Positions 7,459-16,425 of a stretch of DNA of 19,773 bases are shown here, in pieces. Each line of letters opens with the position of its first letter. The first letter of the stretch is position 1. The DNA comes from Palsa-461 sp036844945 (GTDB lineage Bacteria; Actinomycetota; Acidimicrobiia; Acidimicrobiales; RAAP-2): contig DAIUEV010000045.1 in assembly GCA_036844945.1 (NCBI GenBank), positions 1 to 19,773 on the forward strand. Direction: 5' to 3'. The notes beneath the pieces are model-generated. The model was not told the origin of the DNA, ran no database searches, and was given only the letters and a program-made list of their open reading frames with translations. Both the position numbers and the translations under genes were made by a program.

Positions 7459-8867
7459 ACGACCCCCCGTACCGCTACGAGGTGTCCCACCGCGCCGCCG
7501 AGGTGGCGGCGCTGTGGGACGGGCTCTCGGCCGGCGAGGAGTCCGGCGACACCGTCTCGGTGTCCGGCCGGGTCATGCTCCTGCGCACCCAGGGCAAGGT
7601 GGCCTTCGCCGAGCTGCGCGACTCGAGCGGGGCGGTGCAGCTGTTCGCCCAGACCGGGACGACCGACGAGCTCGACGCGTTCGTGCGCCTGAACCTCGGC
7701 GACTGGGTGGGGGCGAGGGGCGAGGTGGTCCGGACCCGGCGCGGCGAGCTGTCGGTCAAGGTGCACGACTGGGTGCTGCTCGCCGAGGCGCGCCGCTCCT
7801 TCGGCGACAAGTGGCGCGGGGTGACCGACACCGAGACCCGGTACCGCCAGCGCGAGGTGGACCTGTGGGCGAACGAGGAGAGTCGGCGGCGCCTGCTCGT
7901 GCGCTCCGAGATCGTGCGGCGCATGCGCGAGCGGCTGTGGGCGCAGGGCTTCGTCGAGGTGGAGACGCCGATCCTGCACGCGATCCCGGGCGGCGCGGTG
8001 GCGCGGCCCTTCGTCACCCACCACAACGCGCTGGACGCCGACCTGTACCTGCGGATCGCGCCGGAGCTCTTCTTGAAGCGGCTGGTGGTGGGCGGGTTCG
8101 AGAAGGTGTTCGAGATCGGCCGGCTCTTCCGGAACGAGGGCATCTCGCCACGGCACAACCCCGAGTTCACGACGATCGAGCTCTACTGGGCCTACGCCGA
8201 CTACCTCGACATGATGGTGCTGGTCGAGGAGCTGGTGGCCGGGGTGGCCGACGACGTGCTCGGCACCCACGTCCTGCAGTACCAGGGCCGTGAGCTCGAC
8301 CTCACCCCGCCGTGGCGGCGGGCCACCATGGCCGAGCTGGTCCACGAGCACACCGGCACGACCGTGCACGCGCGGATGGCCCGCGACGAGCTGGCCGCGC
8401 TGGTCGCGTCGACCGGGGCCAAGGTGGAGGAGTCCTGGGGTCCGGGCAAGCTGATGGCCGAGTACTACGAGAAGACGACCGAGACCGAGCTGTGGGGCCC
8501 GGTGTTCGTGACCGACTTCCCCGAGGAGGTGTCCCCGCTCGCCCGCCGCCACCGCGACGGGCCGGGGCTGGTCGAGCGCTTCGAGCCGGTGCTGGCCGGG
8601 CGCGAGCTCGGCAACGCCTTCAGCGAGCTCATCGACCCCGACGACCAGCGCCGCCGGTTCACCGAGCAGGCCGCGCTGCACGCCGCCGGCGACGACGAGG
8701 CGATGCAGCTCGACGAGGAATACCTGCGGGCGATGGAGTACGGGCTGCCGCCCACCGCCGGGATGGGCCTCGGGATCGACCGGCTGGCGATGCTCCTCAC
8801 CGACGCGGCGAACATCCGCGAGGTGATCGCCTTCCCGACGCTGCGGCCGGAGCGGCCGGGCGGCTAG
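7455..8867 (+). CDS. lysS: Lysyl-tRNA synthetase, class II
   Basis: Charges tRNA-Lys. The 470-residue protein starts with an OB-fold anticodon-binding domain (VSVSGRVMLLRTQGKVAFAE, 34-53). The class II catalytic core follows: ETPILHAIPGGAVARPF (170-186), LYLRIAPELFLKRL (197-210), motif 2 FEIGRLFRNEG (219-229) with RHNPEFTTIE (233-242), and motif 3 GMGLGIDRLAMLL (436-448). It is some 30 residues shorter than many bacterial LysRS because the N-terminal tail before the OB fold is brief. The GTG at 7455 overlaps the coaX stop as GTGA. Its TAG lies in the same CTAG as the stop codon of the convergent polyprenyl synthase gene, leaving no room for a terminator between them. Confidence 0.97.
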   Translation: MNDPPYRYEVSHRAAEVAALWDGLSAGEESGDTVSVSGRVMLLRTQGKVAFAELRDSSGAVQLFAQTGTTDELDAFVRLNLGDWVGARGEVVRTRRGELSVKVHDWVLLAEARRSFGDKWRGVTDTETRYRQREVDLWANEESRRRLLVRSEIVRRMRERLWAQGFVEVETPILHAIPGGAVARPFVTHHNALDADLYLRIAPELFLKRLVVGGFEKVFEIGRLFRNEGISPRHNPEFTTIELYWAYADYLDMMVLVEELVAGVADDVLGTHVLQYQGRELDLTPPWRRATMAELVHEHTGTTVHARMARDELAALVASTGAKVEESWGPGKLMAEYYEKTTETELWGPVFVTDFPEEVSPLARRHRDGPGLVERFEPVLAGRELGNAFSELIDPDDQRRRFTEQAALHAAGDDEAMQLDEEYLRAMEYGLPPTAGMGLGIDRLAMLLTDAANIREVIAFPTLRPERPGG

Positions 8868-9838
8868 GCCGGGAGGTCGTCGAAGAGGGTGTCGTTGAGC
8901 GCGCCGAGCGCGCCGGCGAGCGGCCCCGACACCCCACCGAGCGCCTCGTCGGCGCGCGCCGCGAAGTCGCGGCCGGCCGCCAGGGTGGCCGCGATGCCGC
9001 CGGAGGCCGCCACCATCGCCCGGGCCTTCTCCCGCTCGGGCTGGGCGAGGGGCTGACCGAGGAGCGTGCGCAGCTCCGGCCCGATCTCGGGGTCGGCCAG
9101 TGCATGCAGCACCGGCAGCGTGTAGACGCCCTCGGCCAGGTCCTGGCCGGGCGGCTTGCCGAGCTCGCCGTTGGTCGCGACCACGTCCAGGATGTCGTCG
9201 CGCAGCTGGAAGACGATCCCGAAGCTGCGCCCGAACTCGGTCAGAGCCTCCACCTCGGTCCTGGTGGCGCCGCCGGTGAGCGCCCCGATCCGGCACGACG
9301 TCGCCATCAGCGCGGCGGTCTTCCCGGCGATGGCGTCGAAGTACTCCTCGGCGGTCCGCTCGGTCGAGAACGCGGTCTTCACCTCGGAGACCTGGCCGCG
9401 GCACAGGAGGCCGAGCGTGGTGGCGAGGAGGCCCGCGATCTCGGTGCCGAGGCTCGCCGCGATCTCGGCGGACCGGGCGAGGAGGTAGTCGCCGCCGACG
9501 ATGGCCATGAGGTTGCCGAACCGGCTGTTGACGCTCTCCACCCCCCGCCGCATGGTGGCCTCGTCAATCACGTCGTCGTGGTAGAGCGAGGCGAGGTGCA
9601 CGAGCTCGACTGCGACCGACCCGAGCAGGTCCTCCTCGGTGGCCGTGCGCTCACCGCGGGTGGCCGACGCGAGCGCCAGCATCGGGCGCAGGCGCTTGCC
9701 ACCGGCCCTGATGAGGTGCGTGGCGACCTGGTCCAAGAAGGGGTCGCCGGTCGACACCGCCGAGACGAGCATCGGCTCGACCCGGCGCAACTCCTGGTCA
9801 AGCCCAGAAAGGCCCAGGATCTCGACCGCGTTCACCAC
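8864..9838 (-). CDS. Long-chain all-trans polyprenyl diphosphate synthase
   Basis: Extends allylic diphosphates with isopentenyl diphosphate; in an actinobacterium the likely product is the menaquinone side chain. Using the GTG at 9838 it has 324 residues. Visible motifs are GGKRLRP (46-52), the first Asp-rich motif HDDVIDEATMRRG (87-99) and the second QLRDDILD (211-218). The residues four and five before the first Asp motif are small (Ser, Ala) as in E. coli IspB, rather than the bulky residues of short-chain enzymes, so a long product is inferred. Starts at 9838 and 9835 are both possible; the latter fits a leaderless transcript from the TAACGT box. It converges on lysS with overlapping stops and diverges from clpC. 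Confidence 0.9.
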   Translation of the reverse strand: MVNAVEILGLSGLDQELRRVEPMLVSAVSTGDPFLDQVATHLIRAGGKRLRPMLALASATRGERTATEEDLLGSVAVELVHLASLYHDDVIDEATMRRGVESVNSRFGNLMAIVGGDYLLARSAEIAASLGTEIAGLLATTLGLLCRGQVSEVKTAFSTERTAEEYFDAIAGKTAALMATSCRIGALTGGATRTEVEALTEFGRSFGIVFQLRDDILDVVATNGELGKPPGQDLAEGVYTLPVLHALADPEIGPELRTLLGQPLAQPEREKARAMVAASGGIAATLAAGRDFAARADEALGGVSGPLAGALGALNDTLFDDLPA

Positions 9839-9842
9839 GAGC

Positions 9843-9848
9843 ACGTTA
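9843..9848 (-). promoter_or_regulatory. Possible -10 box of the polyprenyl synthase gene
   Basis: On the minus strand this reads TAACGT, matching TANNNT, seven bases before the GTG at 9835. A GTGTCA (minus strand, 9868-9873) could be a -35, but the 19-bp spacer is long. The arrangement would give a leaderless or nearly leaderless mRNA; no Shine-Dalgarno sequence is visible. Confidence 0.35.
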
Positions 9849-9897
9849 GGCGACACCCCGAGAACGGTGACACTCGGGCCCTGCACGGAGCGGCACC

Positions 9898-9914
9898 ACG
9901 CACGAATGGTGCGT
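9898..9914. promoter_or_regulatory. Palindromic operator candidate between polyprenyl synthase and clpC
   Basis: ACGCAC-GAATG-GTGCGT is a perfect 6+6 inverted repeat with a 5-bp centre, overlapping a second repeat GCACCA-N8-TGGTGC (9893-9912). Its centre (9906) is about 44 bp upstream of the predicted clpC transcription start, a usual position for an activator. It does not match the ClgR box I know (CGC-N5-GCG), because the CGC and GCG are nine bases apart. Confidence 0.35.
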
Positions 9915-9937
9915 CGGGTCTGGCGGGGCTCCACCTG

Positions 9938-9943
9938 TAGACT
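9938..9943 (+). promoter_or_regulatory. -10 element of the clpC promoter
   Basis: TAGACT, preceded by TG, is a good sigma-A type -10 and resembles the TAGAAT found upstream of carD in this window. It predicts a start near 9950 and a leader of about 66 nt. There is no recognisable -35 at 16-19 bp, which may mean activator dependence through the palindrome at 9898-9914. Confidence 0.4.
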
Positions 9944-9964
9944 TCGCACGTAACTCGACCATGG

Positions 9965-10002
9965 CTCTCGGACCGTCCGAGGGACCCAGGATCAGAGCCG
10001 AG
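9965..10002 (+). promoter_or_regulatory. clpC 5' leader with two competing hairpins
   Basis: An 8-bp stem (9965-9972 with 9976-9983, CCG loop, one G-T pair) can form in the leader. The same 5' arm can instead pair downstream: GGCTCT (9963-9968) with AGAGCC (9994-9999), or CTCGG (9967-9971) with CCGAG (9998-10002). The downstream pairing reaches to within two bases of the GGAGG Shine-Dalgarno at 10005-10009. This could modulate translation, but it is seen only as base complementarity. Confidence 0.3.
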
Positions 10003-10015
10003 ATGGAGGCGGTCC

Positions 10016-12520
<2,505 letters not shown>

Positions 12521-12541
12521 CCCGGCCGGCCCGGCGGCCGT

Positions 12542-13318
12542 TCAGGCCCCGGTGCCCGGCGGCCTCCGGTTGACCAGGTGCACGCGGGCCTGGTCGCGCG
12601 GGCGCACCACCATCTCGTCGATGTCGACGTGGCTCGGCCGGGTGGCGACGAACGCGACGCACTGCGCGATGTCCTCGGCGGTGAGCGGATCCACCCCCGC
12701 GTAGACCCCGGCCGCCCGCTCGGCGTCGCCGTCGAAGCGGACGAGCGAGAACTCGGTCTCCACCATCCCCGGGTCGATCTCACTCACCCGCACGGGCCGG
12801 CCCAGCAGCTCGATCCGGAGCACGTCGGTCAGGGCCCGCTGAGCCGCCTTGGCGGCGTGGTAGCCGGCCCCGCCCGCGTAGCGCTCGAACGCCGCCACCG
12901 AGCCGATGTTCACCACCAGCCCGTCACCCGAGGCGACCAGCTTGTCGAGGAGCGCCCGGGTCATCCGCAGCGTGCCCATCACGTTGGTCTCCCACATCTG
13001 GCGCCACTTGGCCTCGTCGGCCGACGCGATCTCTTCGAGCCCGAGCGCGCCGCCCGCGTTGTTGACGAGCACCCGGCAGTCCGGGACCGCCTCGCAGAAG
13101 GCCACGACCGAGGCCGGGTCGGCGACGTCGAGCGGGAGGGCCCGGGCCCCCGGAATTTCGGCCGCCACCTCGGCCAGCCGCTCGGCGCGGCGGGCGCCGA
13201 GGACGAGCTCGAAGCCGGCCGACGCGAGCGCGCGGGCGGTGGCGGCCCCGATGCCGCTCGAGGCCCCGGTGACCACGGCGGTCCCGGACTGGCGCTGCTG
13301 CACGACGATGGTGCCCAC
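12542..13318 (-). CDS. Short-chain dehydrogenase/reductase, YdfG-like
   Basis: A 258-residue classical SDR with cofactor motif TGASSGIG (17-24), NNAGG (86-90), and catalytic Ser140, Tyr153 and Lys157 (Y-x-x-x-K). The C-terminal half resembles E. coli YdfG: IDPGMVETEFSLVRFDGD followed by LTAEDIAQCVAFVATRPSHV and a terminal V-H-x-x-x-R. YdfG-type enzymes oxidise serine, 3-hydroxy acids or related small alcohols with NADP, so an NADP-dependent 3-hydroxy acid dehydrogenase is the best guess; the substrate cannot be read from sequence. The GTG at 13318 gives a sensible N-terminus, but GGAGG overlaps it, so the GTG at 13303 is an alternative start. It is divergent from the VOC gene and convergent with clpC. 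Confidence 0.88.
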   Translation of the reverse strand: MGTIVVQQRQSGTAVVTGASSGIGAATARALASAGFELVLGARRAERLAEVAAEIPGARALPLDVADPASVVAFCEAVPDCRVLVNNAGGALGLEEIASADEAKWRQMWETNVMGTLRMTRALLDKLVASGDGLVVNIGSVAAFERYAGGAGYHAAKAAQRALTDVLRIELLGRPVRVSEIDPGMVETEFSLVRFDGDAERAAGVYAGVDPLTAEDIAQCVAFVATRPSHVDIDEMVVRPRDQARVHLVNRRPPGTGA

Positions 13319-13404
13319 CTCCGGCGCCGCGACGGCGGGCTCGCCGCGGCGGAAAGGTTCTACCAGGGCCCGCTCCGGCGGCCACCTTCTGGCACGATCT
13401 GGCC
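13319..13404. promoter_or_regulatory. Divergent intergenic region between SDR and VOC genes
   Basis: An 86-bp spacer that must hold both start regions. On the minus strand TGGTAGAAC (centred near 13360) looks like an extended -10 for the SDR gene, giving a leader of about 30-40 nt. On the plus strand CACGAT (13393-13398) sits six bases before the VOC ATG, the same spacing as the other putative leaderless starts here. Neither has a clear -35. Confidence 0.25.
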
Positions 13405-13767
13405 ATGGCCATCGTCGCCCTCGACCATGTGCAGTTCACCCTCCCGCCCGGTCGGGAGGAGGAGGCCGACCGCTTCTACCTCGGCGTGCTCGGCTTCTCG
13501 ACCGAGGAGAAGCCCCCGGTGCTGGCGGCCCGGGGCGGCCGCTGGTACCGCTCGGGCCCGGTGCGCTTCCACCTCGGCGCCGACGCCGACTTCCGCCCGG
13601 CCACCCGGGCCCATCCGGCGTTCGTCGTCGACGACCTCGACGCGCTGGTGGCCCGGCTCGCCGAGGCCGGGCTCGGCGTCGAGTGGGATGAGCTCATCGA
13701 GGGGGTGGGCCGCTGCTACGTCCGCGACCCCTTCGGCAACCGCCTCGAGCTGATCGCCTCGGCCTGA
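13405..13767 (+). CDS. Small VOC-superfamily (glyoxalase-like) protein
   Basis: A 120-residue single-domain protein with two beta-alpha-beta-beta-beta units of the vicinal oxygen chelate fold. DHVQFTLP opens module 1, with FYLGVLGF as its helix-strand turn. FVVDDLDALVARL is the helix of module 2, and YVRDPFGNRLELI is the classic terminal strand. His8, His52 (in VRFHLG) and the Glu of NRLELI are plausible metal ligands. The substrate is unknown; members include lactoylglutathione lyases, dioxygenases and antibiotic-binding proteins, and size alone does not choose among them. The ATG at 13405 begins right at the fold. Divergent from the SDR gene, it may share its regulation. It is followed by a compact hairpin. 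Confidence 0.85.
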   Translation: MAIVALDHVQFTLPPGREEEADRFYLGVLGFSTEEKPPVLAARGGRWYRSGPVRFHLGADADFRPATRAHPAFVVDDLDALVARLAEAGLGVEWDELIEGVGRCYVRDPFGNRLELIASA

Positions 13768-13768
13768 G

Positions 13769-13785
13769 CGCCGGAGGATCCGGCG
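13769..13785 (+). terminator. Hairpin after the VOC gene
   Basis: CGCCGGA-GGA-TCCGGCG forms a perfect 7-bp stem with a 3-nt loop two bases after the VOC stop. There is no T-tract (a G run follows), so it would be an actinobacterial-type hairpin terminator. It insulates the VOC gene from the carD promoter a dozen bases downstream. Confidence 0.45.
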
Positions 13786-13796
13786 GGGGGGTCATG

Positions 13797-13802
13797 TAGA
13801 AT
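13797..13802 (+). promoter_or_regulatory. -10 element of the carD promoter
   Basis: TAGAAT, preceded by TG, is the best -10 hexamer in the window and predicts a start near 13809, leaving a leader of about 94 nt before carD. There is no TTGACA-like -35 at 17 bp, where GAGGAT is found. The sequence around it parallels the clpC -10 at 9938-9943. Confidence 0.5.
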
Positions 13803-13820
13803 GGCTCGTTCCCACCCCAA

Positions 13821-13880
13821 GCACCCGCGCTGGGACCGCCGCGACCCCCTGCTGCACGCGCACCGTCATCCCGCGGGTGC
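13821..13880 (+). promoter_or_regulatory. carD leader with a long-range inverted repeat and tiny upstream ORF
   Basis: GCACCCGCG (13821-13829) is perfectly complementary to CGCGGGTGC (13872-13880), with 42 bases between, so the leader RNA could fold into a 9-bp GC-rich stem. A nine-codon reading frame begins with a GTG inside the 3' arm (13877) and ends in a TGA (13904-13906) that overlaps the carD ATG. It has no good ribosome binding site, so translation is only a possibility. The real carD Shine-Dalgarno (13892-13897) lies outside the stem. Confidence 0.4.
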
Positions 13881-13902
13881 ACGCCGATGATGAGGAGCCC
13901 CG

Positions 13903-14397
13903 ATGAGTCCGGTGAAGTCGAAGTTCAAAGTGGGGGACAAGGTCGTGTATCCGCACCACGGGGCCGCCGTCGTCGAGAAGCGTGAGACGAAGGAGGCCTT
14001 CGGCGAGAAGCGCGAGTACCTGGTGCTGCGGCTCGCCTACGGCGACCTCACCCTCATGGTGCCGGCCGACAACACCGAGGGCGTGGGGTTGCGCGAGGTC
14101 ATCAACGACGAGGAGGTCGAGGAGGTGTTCGCGGTGCTCCGCAAGAAGGAGGCCCGGATGCCGACCAACTGGTCGCGGCGCTATAAGAACCACTCCGAGA
14201 AGCTGCGCTCCGGCGACATCTACCAGGTGGCCGAGGTGGTCCGGAACCTCTCCATCCGGGACAAGGACAAGGGCCTGTCGGCCGGCGAGAAGCGGATGCT
14301 GTCGCGGGCCCGCCAGATCCTCGTCTCCGAGCTCACCTTCGCCCTCGCCGTCGATGAGGAGACCGCCGAGTTGCGTCTGAACGAGGCGCTGCCGTAG
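13903..14397 (+). CDS. carD: CarD-family RNA polymerase-binding transcription regulator
   Basis: Binds the RNA polymerase beta subunit and stabilises open complexes, notably at rRNA promoters; essential in mycobacteria. The 164-residue length is typical. The N-terminal Tudor-like RNAP-interaction domain starts with FKVGDKVVYPHHGAAVVE (8-25) and includes LMVPADNTEGVGLREV (51-66). The helical DNA-binding domain includes NWSRRYKNHSEKLRSGD (89-105), with Trp90 matching the Trp that wedges into the upstream edge of the bubble, and ends with GEKRMLSRARQILVSEL (128-144). The ATG at 13903 is fixed by GAGGAG at 13892-13897 with a five-base gap. ispD follows after 8 bp, so carD probably drives the carD-ispD-ispF-rlmB run. 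Confidence 0.98.
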   Translation: MSPVKSKFKVGDKVVYPHHGAAVVEKRETKEAFGEKREYLVLRLAYGDLTLMVPADNTEGVGLREVINDEEVEEVFAVLRKKEARMPTNWSRRYKNHSEKLRSGDIYQVAEVVRNLSIRDKDKGLSAGEKRMLSRARQILVSELTFALAVDEETAELRLNEALP

Positions 14398-14405
14398 GAC
14401 CATCG

Positions 14406-15053
14406 ATGGGCCGGGTCTGGGGGGTCGTCGTGGCCGGAGGGTCCGGCACCCGCTTCGGCGAGGCCAAGCAGTTCGTCGGCCTGGCCGGCTCGAGCGTCGC
14501 GGCGCGCTCGGTCGAGGCCTGCCGCGCCGTGTGCGACACCGTCGTGCTGGTCGTGCCGCCCGGGGACCGCTCGGGTGCCCACGGCGCCGACGCCACGGTC
14601 GAGGGCGGCCCCACCCGCGCCGCCTCGGTCCGGGCCGGCCTCGGCGCGGTCGGGCCGGACGCCGAGATCGTCGTGGTGCACGACGCGGCGCGCCCCCTCG
14701 CCGCTCCGGCGCTGTTCGCCGCGGTGCTCGGGGCGCTCGAGGCTCCGGGGGTGGCCGGGGCGGTCCCCGGGCTGGCGGTGAGCGACACCGTGAAGCGGGT
14801 GCGCTTCGAGCCCGGCGGCGCCGTGGTCGTCGAGACCCTCCCGCGCGGCGAGCTGGTCTCGGTCCAGACCCCGCAGGCGTTTCGGGCCGACGCGCTGCGC
14901 CGGGCCCATGCGACGGGCGGGGAGGCGACCGACGACGCCGCGCTCGTCGAGGCGCTGGGCCTCACCGTGGCGGTCGTCCCCGGCGATCCCGACAACCTGA
15001 AGATCACCACCCCGGCCGACCTCGCCCGGGCCGAGCAGCTGGCGGTCGGCTGA
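14406..15053 (+). CDS. ispD: 2-C-methyl-D-erythritol 4-phosphate cytidylyltransferase
   Basis: Third enzyme of the non-mevalonate (MEP) isoprenoid pathway, forming CDP-methylerythritol from MEP and CTP. The 215-residue protein shows VVVAGGSGTRFG (7-18) with the CTP-binding loop, AKQF (20-23), GPTRAASVRAGLGAV (68-82), VVVHDAARPL (89-98), DTVKRV, VSVQTPQAFRADALRRAH and the terminal DNLKITTPADLARAE block. Length and motifs are complete. The ATG at 14406 is eight bases after carD. ispF starts one base after the ispD stop, so the two are separate, not fused as in some bacteria. Confidence 0.96.
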   Translation: MGRVWGVVVAGGSGTRFGEAKQFVGLAGSSVAARSVEACRAVCDTVVLVVPPGDRSGAHGADATVEGGPTRAASVRAGLGAVGPDAEIVVVHDAARPLAAPALFAAVLGALEAPGVAGAVPGLAVSDTVKRVRFEPGGAVVVETLPRGELVSVQTPQAFRADALRRAHATGGEATDDAALVEALGLTVAVVPGDPDNLKITTPADLARAEQLAVG

Positions 15054-15054
15054 G

Positions 15055-15531
15055 GTGCGGATCGGCCAGGGCTTCGACGTCCACCCGTTCTCCGACGACC
15101 CGCAACGGCGGCTGGTGCTCGGCGGCGTTGTGATCGAGGGCGGCCCCGGCCTCGCCGGGCACAGCGACGCCGACGTGGTCGCGCACGCCCTGGCCGACGC
15201 GGTCCTCGGCGCCGCCGCGCTCGGCGACCTCGGCACCCACTTCCCCGACACCGATCCCGCCTTTGCCGGCGCCGACAGCCTGGCCATCCTGGCCAGGTCG
15301 GTCGCCATGGCCGCACAGGCCGGGTGGGTCCCGGTGAACGGCGACTGCACGGTGCTGGCCGAGGCGCCCCGCCTCGCCCCCTTCGTCCCGGCCATGGTCG
15401 CCGCGCTCGGCGCCGCCCTCGGCGCCCCCGTCTCGGTCAAAGCCACCCGGGCCGAGGGCCTGGGCGCGATCGGCCGAGCCGAGGGCATCGCCTGCCTGGC
15501 GGTCGTCCTCCTCGACCCCGCCGAGCGGTGA
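15055..15531 (+). CDS. ispF: 2-C-methyl-D-erythritol 2,4-cyclodiphosphate synthase
   Basis: Cyclises CDP-methylerythritol 2-phosphate with loss of CMP in the MEP pathway. At 158 residues it is a standard IspF. Metal ligands are visible as Asp8 and His10 in GFDVH, and His44 in the GHSDADVVAHALADA segment (35-49). Further signatures are GDLGTHFPDTDPAFAGADS (58-76, near the usual GDIGxxFPDTDP), NGDCTVLAEAPRLAP, and KATRAEGLGAIGRAEGIAC, the C-terminal signature. The GTG at 15055 follows the ispD stop by one base. It overlaps the rlmB start by GTGA. Confidence 0.97.
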   Translation: MRIGQGFDVHPFSDDPQRRLVLGGVVIEGGPGLAGHSDADVVAHALADAVLGAAALGDLGTHFPDTDPAFAGADSLAILARSVAMAAQAGWVPVNGDCTVLAEAPRLAPFVPAMVAALGAALGAPVSVKATRAEGLGAIGRAEGIACLAVVLLDPAER

Positions 15532-16388
15532 GCCCGCCGGCCGGCCGACGGCGACCGACGCCCGCCCGGAGGGCCGGCCCAGGCCGGCGCCCCCCCGGGG
15601 AGGACCAGCGACTGCCCCGACGGGCCCCCCATCCGCTCGGCGGGGACCAGGTGGAGGGGCGCCGGGCGGTGCTCGAGCTCCTCTCGGCCGGCCGTCGACG
15701 GGTCCGCCGGGTCCTCGTGGCGGAGGGGCAGGACCCCTCGCCCCAGCTGGACGAGATCGAGCGTCTCGCCGCCGCCCGCCGGGTGCCGCTCGAGACGGTG
15801 CCGCGGGGACGCCTGGAGGCCCAGGCGAGGACCTTCTCGCCCCAGGGGGTGCTGGCCACGGCCGCCCCGTGCACGCCGGTCGAACTGGCCCGGCTGGTGT
15901 CGGGCCGGCGGGGCCCGCCGTTCCTCCTGGTGGTGGCCGGGGTGACCGACCCCCAGAACCTGGGCGCGCTGCTCCGCAGTGCGGCCGGCGCGGGGGTGAC
16001 CGGCGTCGTCCTGCCCCGGCACCGGTCCGCCCACCTCTCACCGACGGTGGTGAAGGTGGCGGCCGGCGCGGTCGAGCACCTCTCGTTCGCGGTCGTGGGC
16101 GGCGTGCCGGCGGCGCTGGTCGAGGTCGCCCGCGCCGGGCTGTACGTGGTCGGCCTGGCCGCCGACGCCGGCCGCTCGCTCTACGACCTCGCCCTCGGCG
16201 ACGCGCCGGTCGCGCTCGTGGTCGGCGGGGAGGAGAAGGGGCTCGGCCCGCTCGTCCGGCGTCGCTGCGACGAGGTCGTCGCGATCCCCCAGCGCGGCGG
16301 GGTGGCCTCGCTCAACGCGGCGGCGGCCGGGACGGTGGCCTGCTTCGAGATCGCCCGGCGCCGGGCCGGCGCGCCCGGGGGGTCCTGA
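15528..16388 (+). CDS. rlmB: 23S rRNA (guanosine-2'-O)-methyltransferase, RlmB/TrmH family
   Basis: SpoU/TrmH methyltransferase that probably methylates the ribose of G2251 (E. coli numbering) in the 23S peptidyl-transferase loop. From the GTG at 15528 it has 286 residues. Residues 1-38 are an Arg/Pro-rich tail; then come the substrate-binding domain (QVEGRRAVLELL, 41-52) and the knotted catalytic domain: VTDPQNLGALLRSA (139-152), LVVGGEEKGLG (230-240) and IPQRGGVASLNAAAAG (253-268). Mycobacterial homologues, as I recall them, also carry a basic N-terminal tail, so the early start is credible; a GTG at 15651 is the alternative. In mycobacteria cysS lies between ispF and this gene; here it is absent and the two overlap by GTGA. 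Confidence 0.92.
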   Translation: MSPPAGRRRPTPARRAGPGRRPPGEDQRLPRRAPHPLGGDQVEGRRAVLELLSAGRRRVRRVLVAEGQDPSPQLDEIERLAAARRVPLETVPRGRLEAQARTFSPQGVLATAAPCTPVELARLVSGRRGPPFLLVVAGVTDPQNLGALLRSAAGAGVTGVVLPRHRSAHLSPTVVKVAAGAVEHLSFAVVGGVPAALVEVARAGLYVVGLAADAGRSLYDLALGDAPVALVVGGEEKGLGPLVRRRCDEVVAIPQRGGVASLNAAAAGTVACFEIARRRAGAPGGS

Positions 16389-16396
16389 GCAGTCGG

Positions 16397-16414
16397 CCCG
16401 GGCGTGTCCCCGGG
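16397..16414. terminator. Hairpin between convergent rlmB and GNAT genes
   Basis: CCCGGG-CGTGTC-CCCGGG makes a 6-bp stem with a 6-nt loop, eight bases after the rlmB stop and eleven bases from the end of the convergent GNAT gene. Being self-complementary it could serve both strands. No T-tract is present on either side. Confidence 0.4.
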
Positions 16415-16425
16415 AGCCCCGGTGC

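Noticed and set aside
9898..9914. Palindrome as a ClgR, HspR, CIRCE or CtsR site
   Set aside because: ClgR boxes have CGC and GCG five bases apart, but here they are nine apart. The other consensus sequences do not match.
12521..12541. Intrinsic terminator between clpC and the SDR gene
   Set aside because: The 21 bases are only GC-rich alternating C and G runs; no distinct stem-loop or T-tract stands out.
15528..15650. Separate small basic protein upstream of the RlmB domain
   Set aside because: It is in frame with the methyltransferase with no stop, and basic N-terminal tails are known in actinobacterial homologues.
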